From Suilimivivens sp964393865 (GTDB lineage: Bacteria > Bacillota > Clostridia > Lachnospirales > Lachnospiraceae): a DNA stretch of 64,000 nucleotides. The notes under the pieces were generated by a model that was not told where the DNA came from, did not search any database, and was given only the letters and a program-made list of their open reading frames with translations. This document shows positions 60,090 to 64,000 of this stretch, in pieces (within the stretch, counting starts at the first letter, position 1; the number at the start of each line of letters is the position of its first letter). Made by a program: the position numbers and the translations under genes. The stretch is taken from positions 62,001 to 126,000 of the forward strand of contig CAYMUW010000001.1 of assembly GCA_964393865.1 (NCBI GenBank), read 5' to 3'.

Positions 60090-61658
60090 ATGATTCCGTA
60101 TAAGATAAAAAGGATGGTGGCTGCCGGTCTGGTTTTTCTTCTGACCGGCTGTGCCATAATGCCTCAGGATAAGGGGACGCAGGAGGAAGAAAATATCATT
60201 ACCAGCATGGAGGAAGAGCCGAAGCTTACCTATGAAGTACCGGTAAGCCGACCTAATATTTTAATTAACCAGCTGGGGTACATAACGGACAGCACAAAGA
60301 CAGCGATTTTCTGCGGGGAAGAAATGCCCCGGGTATTTCATGTTATCAGAGTCGATACCGGAGAGATTGTATATACCGGATATCCGGAGGATAAGGAGTA
60401 TTATGACGAGACTCAGGAATATATCAGCTATGGGGATTTTTCCGATGTGACGGAGGCAGGAGCCTACTATCTTGAAGCGCCGGTGCTTGGAAGATCCTAT
60501 TCTTTTGTAGTGGGAGACGACCTTTATGACCAGGTATTCCGGGAGGCCTGTCGGCAGTATTATTACAATCGGTGCGGAATGACGCTGACCACCGAATATG
60601 CGGGGGAAATGGCGCATAATGCCTGTCATACGGGAAAAGCGGTGCTCAGAGAGGACATTTCAATCAGTATCGATGTGAGTGGCGGCTGGCATCAGGATGA
60701 AATGGGCTCCAAGGATGTGGTGATGGCGGCCCAAAATATAGGGATTATGCTGCTTTCCTATGAATTATATCAGGAATCTTTCGGAGATGATATGGGAATT
60801 CCCGAAAGCGGAAATGGTGTCCCGGATATTCTGGATGAGATGAAATATGAGATTGAGTGGCTGCTGAAAATGCAGGATCAGACCACCGGTGCCGTGTATG
60901 AGGGAGTAACGGTTTATAATCAAAACGGGGGCAAGGGTGCTGTCTCTTATGTAGAGCCTGCAAAAATAGAATCGGCTAAGGCCTTTGCCATGGTACTTGC
61001 CAAGTTCAGTTATTTATATCAGTATTATGATACCGAATACGCAACAAATTGCTTAAAGGCGGCAGACCGGGCATGGAAATATACGGAGCTGAACGGAGGA
61101 GAGGAGACGGATGCGTGGAAGTTTGCGGCAGCGGCAGAGCTTTATCGGGCATCGGGACAGCAAAGCTGTCATAAATTTATTACGGAATACATTTTACAGA
61201 CAGACCGAAGCGGGGAACTGGATGAGGTGACCTTTCTCGGATATGTGACCTATCTTTCCACCAAGCAGCAGGTTAATTTGGATTTGTGTGAGACCATTAC
61301 CGAGGAACTGATGCAGAAGGCCGAGGAGATTTCCGAGAATGCAAGAAGCTCTGTTTACCTTGTTGAGGAAGGAGAAGGACAGGAGCATAATCAGACTCTC
61401 CTTCAGAATATGATGTATTTGACTATGGTGGACTATATGATTTCCAATCACGAGTATGAAACCGTGATTGAAAATCACCTGCATTATCTTATGGGGAGAA
61501 ACAGGCAGGCGGTCAGTTATATCGATGATGTGGGAGAAAATAATTACAGGCAGATCGATGAAGGTCTGGGAATTATGAAGAAGTTTGATGCAGACAGTAA
61601 GCTGATTTTTATGCTGAGTGAAATTGTGGGAAACCATAGACAGGAATCTGCAAAGTGA
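60090..61658 (+). CDS. GH9-like lipoprotein without the catalytic aspartate motif
   Basis: The 522-residue lipoprotein has lipobox 'LLTGC' (about residue 21), a CelD-type Ig-like domain ('ILINQLGYITDSTKTAI', about 55-145) and a GH9 barrel ('QYYYNRCGMTLT', 'GIPESGNGVPDILDEMKYEIEWLLKMQ'). Where active GH9 enzymes have GGWHDAGD, it has GGWHQDEMGSKD (residues 198-209): both catalytic aspartates are replaced by Q202 and M205. The C-terminal general-acid segment is also not recognisable. It is probably a surface carbohydrate-binding or regulatory pseudoenzyme rather than a cellulase. Confidence 0.78.
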   Translation: MIPYKIKRMVAAGLVFLLTGCAIMPQDKGTQEEENIITSMEEEPKLTYEVPVSRPNILINQLGYITDSTKTAIFCGEEMPRVFHVIRVDTGEIVYTGYPEDKEYYDETQEYISYGDFSDVTEAGAYYLEAPVLGRSYSFVVGDDLYDQVFREACRQYYYNRCGMTLTTEYAGEMAHNACHTGKAVLREDISISIDVSGGWHQDEMGSKDVVMAAQNIGIMLLSYELYQESFGDDMGIPESGNGVPDILDEMKYEIEWLLKMQDQTTGAVYEGVTVYNQNGGKGAVSYVEPAKIESAKAFAMVLAKFSYLYQYYDTEYATNCLKAADRAWKYTELNGGEETDAWKFAAAAELYRASGQQSCHKFITEYILQTDRSGELDEVTFLGYVTYLSTKQQVNLDLCETITEELMQKAEEISENARSSVYLVEEGEGQEHNQTLLQNMMYLTMVDYMISNHEYETVIENHLHYLMGRNRQAVSYIDDVGENNYRQIDEGLGIMKKFDADSKLIFMLSEIVGNHRQESAK

Positions 61659-61699
61659 GATTACAGCATTTTTTGCAAGGAGAATGCCAGTATATCCCC

Positions 61700-61728
61700 T
61701 TACATCAGGCAGAATGATGCGATAAAAT
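61700..61728 (+). promoter_or_regulatory. Candidate promoter of ddl-murF
   Basis: TTACAT at 61700-61705, 17 bases, TAAAAT at 61723-61728. Confidence 0.4.
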
Positions 61729-61791
61729 GAATATAAAAAAGTAAATTTTTTAATGGGTGATGTTCATTTTTTGAACGGAAAGGATGCAGTC

Positions 61792-62832
61792 ATGAAAATT
61801 GTTGTGTTGGCAGGAGGCATCAGCACGGAAAGGGATGTCTCGCTTAGTTCGGGAACCATGATATACCGGGCATTGAAGGAAAGGGGACACCGGGCGATTC
61901 TGTTGGATGTATATTTGGGATATGAATGGGAGGATGCCGGTCAGAATTTGGAAAATATTTTTGATACAGAAAAGGATTGGGCCGGTGCATTTGGCACCAT
62001 TGCCGAGAAAAATCCCGATATAGAACAGATCAAGGCTATGCGTCCTGACGGAGAAAAGAATTTCTTCGGACCCAATGTAATTGCACTTTGTCAGGCAGCA
62101 GATGTGGTATTTATGGCCCTTCATGGAGAAAACGGAGAGAACGGGAAGATACAGGCCTGCTTTGACTTGATGGGAATTACCTACACCGGCACCGATTATG
62201 TCAGCTCTGCGCTGGCAATGGATAAAGGGATTACCAAGGAACTGTTTGCTGTTCACGGAGTTCCCTCACCCTGCGGCTTTCGTTTGAAGAAAGGACAAAA
62301 GCCGGAGAAAGAAGCAGTATTTCCCTGTATTGTAAAGGCGTGCTGCGGAGGCTCCAGTGTGGGTGTGAGTATTGCCTTTCGTGAAGAGGATTATGAAAAA
62401 GCCCTTGCGGAAGCCTTTGCCTATGATGATGAGGTGATTGTGGAGCAGTACATCAAGGGACGTGAATTTTCGGTAGGCGTAATGGACGGCAAGGCTCTGC
62501 CGGTTATTGAAATAGCGCCTCTTACAGGCTTTTATGATTATAAAAATAAATATCAGCCGGGGTCTACCGTCGAAACCTGTCCTGCCGATCTGTCGGAGGA
62601 TAAAACCAGGGAGATTCAGGGCTATGCCGAAAAAGCATTTACTGCTCTCAGACTTAAGAACTATGCCAGAATGGATTTTATGATGAGTGAGAGGGGAGAG
62701 GTATTTTGTCTGGAGGCCAATACCCTTCCCGGTATGACGCCTACCTCCCTTTTGCCACAGGAGGCGGCAGCTTTGGGAATGAATTTTGGGGAGCTGTGTG
62801 AGAAAATATTGGAGACTGCACTGGCGAAATAG
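61792..62832 (+). CDS. ddl: D-alanine--D-alanine ligase
   Basis: The 346-residue ATP-grasp enzyme has 'LAGGISTERDVSLSSG' at the N-terminus, 'FMALHGENGENGKIQACFDLMGITYTG', 'KACCGGSSVGVS' and the terminal 'CLEANTLPGMTPTSLLPQEA'. It makes D-Ala-D-Ala for peptidoglycan. The start at 61792 has AAAGGA about 9 bases upstream; ATG 61753 adds 13 residues. murF follows 39 bases later, so the two steps of the same pathway are paired. Confidence 0.95.
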   Translation: MKIVVLAGGISTERDVSLSSGTMIYRALKERGHRAILLDVYLGYEWEDAGQNLENIFDTEKDWAGAFGTIAEKNPDIEQIKAMRPDGEKNFFGPNVIALCQAADVVFMALHGENGENGKIQACFDLMGITYTGTDYVSSALAMDKGITKELFAVHGVPSPCGFRLKKGQKPEKEAVFPCIVKACCGGSSVGVSIAFREEDYEKALAEAFAYDDEVIVEQYIKGREFSVGVMDGKALPVIEIAPLTGFYDYKNKYQPGSTVETCPADLSEDKTREIQGYAEKAFTALRLKNYARMDFMMSERGEVFCLEANTLPGMTPTSLLPQEAAALGMNFGELCEKILETALAK

Positions 62833-62871
62833 GAAAAGAATTTTCAGGTATGGGAAAGGCTGGTTACTAAT

Positions 62872-64000
62872 ATGAAAAATATGACGCTTTTCAATATGGC
62901 TAAGGCCTGTGGAGGAGTTCTGCATGGTTTGGATGCAGCCTTGGGTGAGGCGGCCGCACAGGAGGCCTCCTGCGTGGTGATAGACTCGCGTAAAATAGGT
63001 AAGGGTGGAGTTTTTATTGCCACCAAAGGCGAAAGAGTAGATGGACACAGCTTTATTCCCGCAGTGGAAGAGATGGGAGCCATGGGGGTGATCTGTGAGC
63101 GAAAGCCGGAGAAGATAGGGATACCCTATATTCTGGTGGAGGATTCCTTTCAGGCTCTTAAGGATGTGGCGGAGTTTTACAGAAAGCAGCTGGATATTCA
63201 GGTGATTGGGATAACCGGCAGCGTGGGTAAGACCAGCACCAAGGAATTTATTGCATCAGTGCTTTCACAAAAATACCGGGTATTGAAAACCCAGGGCAAT
63301 TTTAACAATGAGATCGGACTTCCCCTTACGGTACTTTCGATCGGTGAGGAGCATCAGGCTGCTGTTCTTGAAATGGGGATCAGTGATTTCGGGGAAATGC
63401 ACAGGCTGAGTAAAATTGCAAAGCCGGATATTTGCGTCATGACCAATATCGGTCAGTGCCACTTGGAAAACCTGGGATCAAGAGAAGGAATTTTAAAGGC
63501 CAAATCCGAGATTTTTGATTTTATGAACCCGGAAGGGTATGTGTTTGTAAACGGAGATGACGATCAGCTTGTAAAGGCTTCCCCAAAGATTAGTCATGCG
63601 CCCATCCGGTTTGGCCGCGGTACTTCAAATGATATCTTTGCCTCGGATGTGATCAGTAAGGGACTTTTCGGAACCCATGCCGTTATTCATGGATTTTTAC
63701 AGGTGTTTCCCGTTGAGATTCCTTTGCCCGGCGAGCACATGGTATGGAATGCCTTAGCTGCAGCGGGAGTAGGATTTCAGATGGGGCTTAAGCCTGAGGA
63801 AATTAAGCAGGGAATTGCGGATGTAAAGGCGGTAGGCGGACGCAGCAATGTGATGGCACTTTCCGACTATACACTGATCGATGACTGCTATAATGCCAAT
63901 CCCGCTTCCATGAAAGCTGCTATTGATCTTCTTTCCACTGCATTGGGGCGAAAGGCAGCAATTTTGGGCGACATGTTTGAGCTTGGAGCGGATGAGAAGC
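62872..64000 (+). CDS. murF: UDP-N-acetylmuramoyl-tripeptide--D-alanyl-D-alanine ligase (partial at the window end)
   Basis: The frame is open from ATG 62872 to the end of the window (376 residues seen; the family is about 450). It shows the Mur N-terminal domain ('VVIDSRKIGKGGVFIATKG'), the ATP loop 'GITGSVGKTSTKEF', 'NFNNEIGLPLT', 'MTNIGQCHLENLGS' and 'VIDDCYNANPASMKAA'-type 'LIDDCYNANPASMKAA'. It adds D-Ala-D-Ala, the product of the ddl enzyme encoded upstream, to the peptidoglycan precursor. It has no stop in the window. Confidence 0.95.
   Translation, partial: MKNMTLFNMAKACGGVLHGLDAALGEAAAQEASCVVIDSRKIGKGGVFIATKGERVDGHSFIPAVEEMGAMGVICERKPEKIGIPYILVEDSFQALKDVAEFYRKQLDIQVIGITGSVGKTSTKEFIASVLSQKYRVLKTQGNFNNEIGLPLTVLSIGEEHQAAVLEMGISDFGEMHRLSKIAKPDICVMTNIGQCHLENLGSREGILKAKSEIFDFMNPEGYVFVNGDDDQLVKASPKISHAPIRFGRGTSNDIFASDVISKGLFGTHAVIHGFLQVFPVEIPLPGEHMVWNALAAAGVGFQMGLKPEEIKQGIADVKAVGGRSNVMALSDYTLIDDCYNANPASMKAAIDLLSTALGRKAAILGDMFELGADEK

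Noticed and set aside
1..64000. CRISPR arrays, tRNA/rRNA genes, insertion sequences, prophage
   Set aside because: No regularly spaced repeats, cloverleaf sequences, transposase motifs or phage structural genes were found on either strand.

Overview
The window looks like a chromosomal segment of a spore-forming, low-to-mid GC Clostridia, most likely Lachnospiraceae. Supporting genes are spoVT, spoIID and a SpoIIQ-like gene, a VanW-type surface protein, a long (type 2) IleS behind a T-box, PF16935-like holin toxin, GH9/GHL6 glycosidases, Lachnospiraceae-style AGGAGG ribosome sites and TTGACA/TATAAT promoters. No rRNA, tRNA, CRISPR array, insertion sequence, prophage or integrase was seen. Gene names rest on motif recognition by eye; nothing was searched against a database.

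Layout. 0-5.4 kb: tail of an upstream gene, a TPR-like membrane protein, a 35-residue membrane peptide with its own promoter, a VanW protein, an AIR-synthase-like protein, and an Lrp/AsnC regulator overlapping an aminotransferase. 5.5-12.4 kb (minus strand): SIMPL lipoprotein, a type I toxin/antisense-RNA module, then the run mutS2 - response regulator - histidine kinase - unknown - trmL. 12.5-20.3 kb: a polytopic membrane protein, a decayed radical SAM gene, and three carbohydrate genes (GHL6 glycosidase, D-allulose/D-tagatose 3-epimerase, cytosolic GH9). 20.4-21.6 kb: spoVT and a C39-like protein.

21.7-37.5 kb is an amino-acid and sulfur block: a transsulfuration enzyme, a PatB/MalY C-S lyase, cysK, an Opp/Dpp-type importer with an M20 amidohydrolase, then on the minus strand an ECF transporter (S, fused A, T) with a PepV-like dipeptidase and a SAM-hydroxide adenosyltransferase. 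37.6-44 kb: an Eis-like acetyltransferase, a LytTR regulator with a soluble GHKL kinase, and an ABC-2 exporter set whose last permease is frameshifted. 44.1-54.5 kb: T-box-ileS, glycogen phosphorylase, a small membrane protein, a two-domain polyphosphate:AMP phosphotransferase and an aconitase-family hydratase. 54.5-64 kb: a DUF368 (undecaprenyl-phosphate translocase family) protein, a calcium-loop protein, spoIID and spoIIQ-like engulfment genes, an amidohydrolase, a GH9-like lipoprotein lacking the catalytic motif, ddl and the start of murF (cut by the window end).

The most notable observations are: a toxin/antitoxin RNA pair whose two transcripts appear to start with the same sequence, the toxin leader also being able to mask its own ribosome site; a SpoIID/SpoIIQ-like pair in which the expected catalytic residues of both proteins are missing; a GH9 pseudoenzyme lipoprotein; a radical SAM gene with three internal deletions; and a SAM-hydrolysing enzyme placed in an ECF transporter operon.
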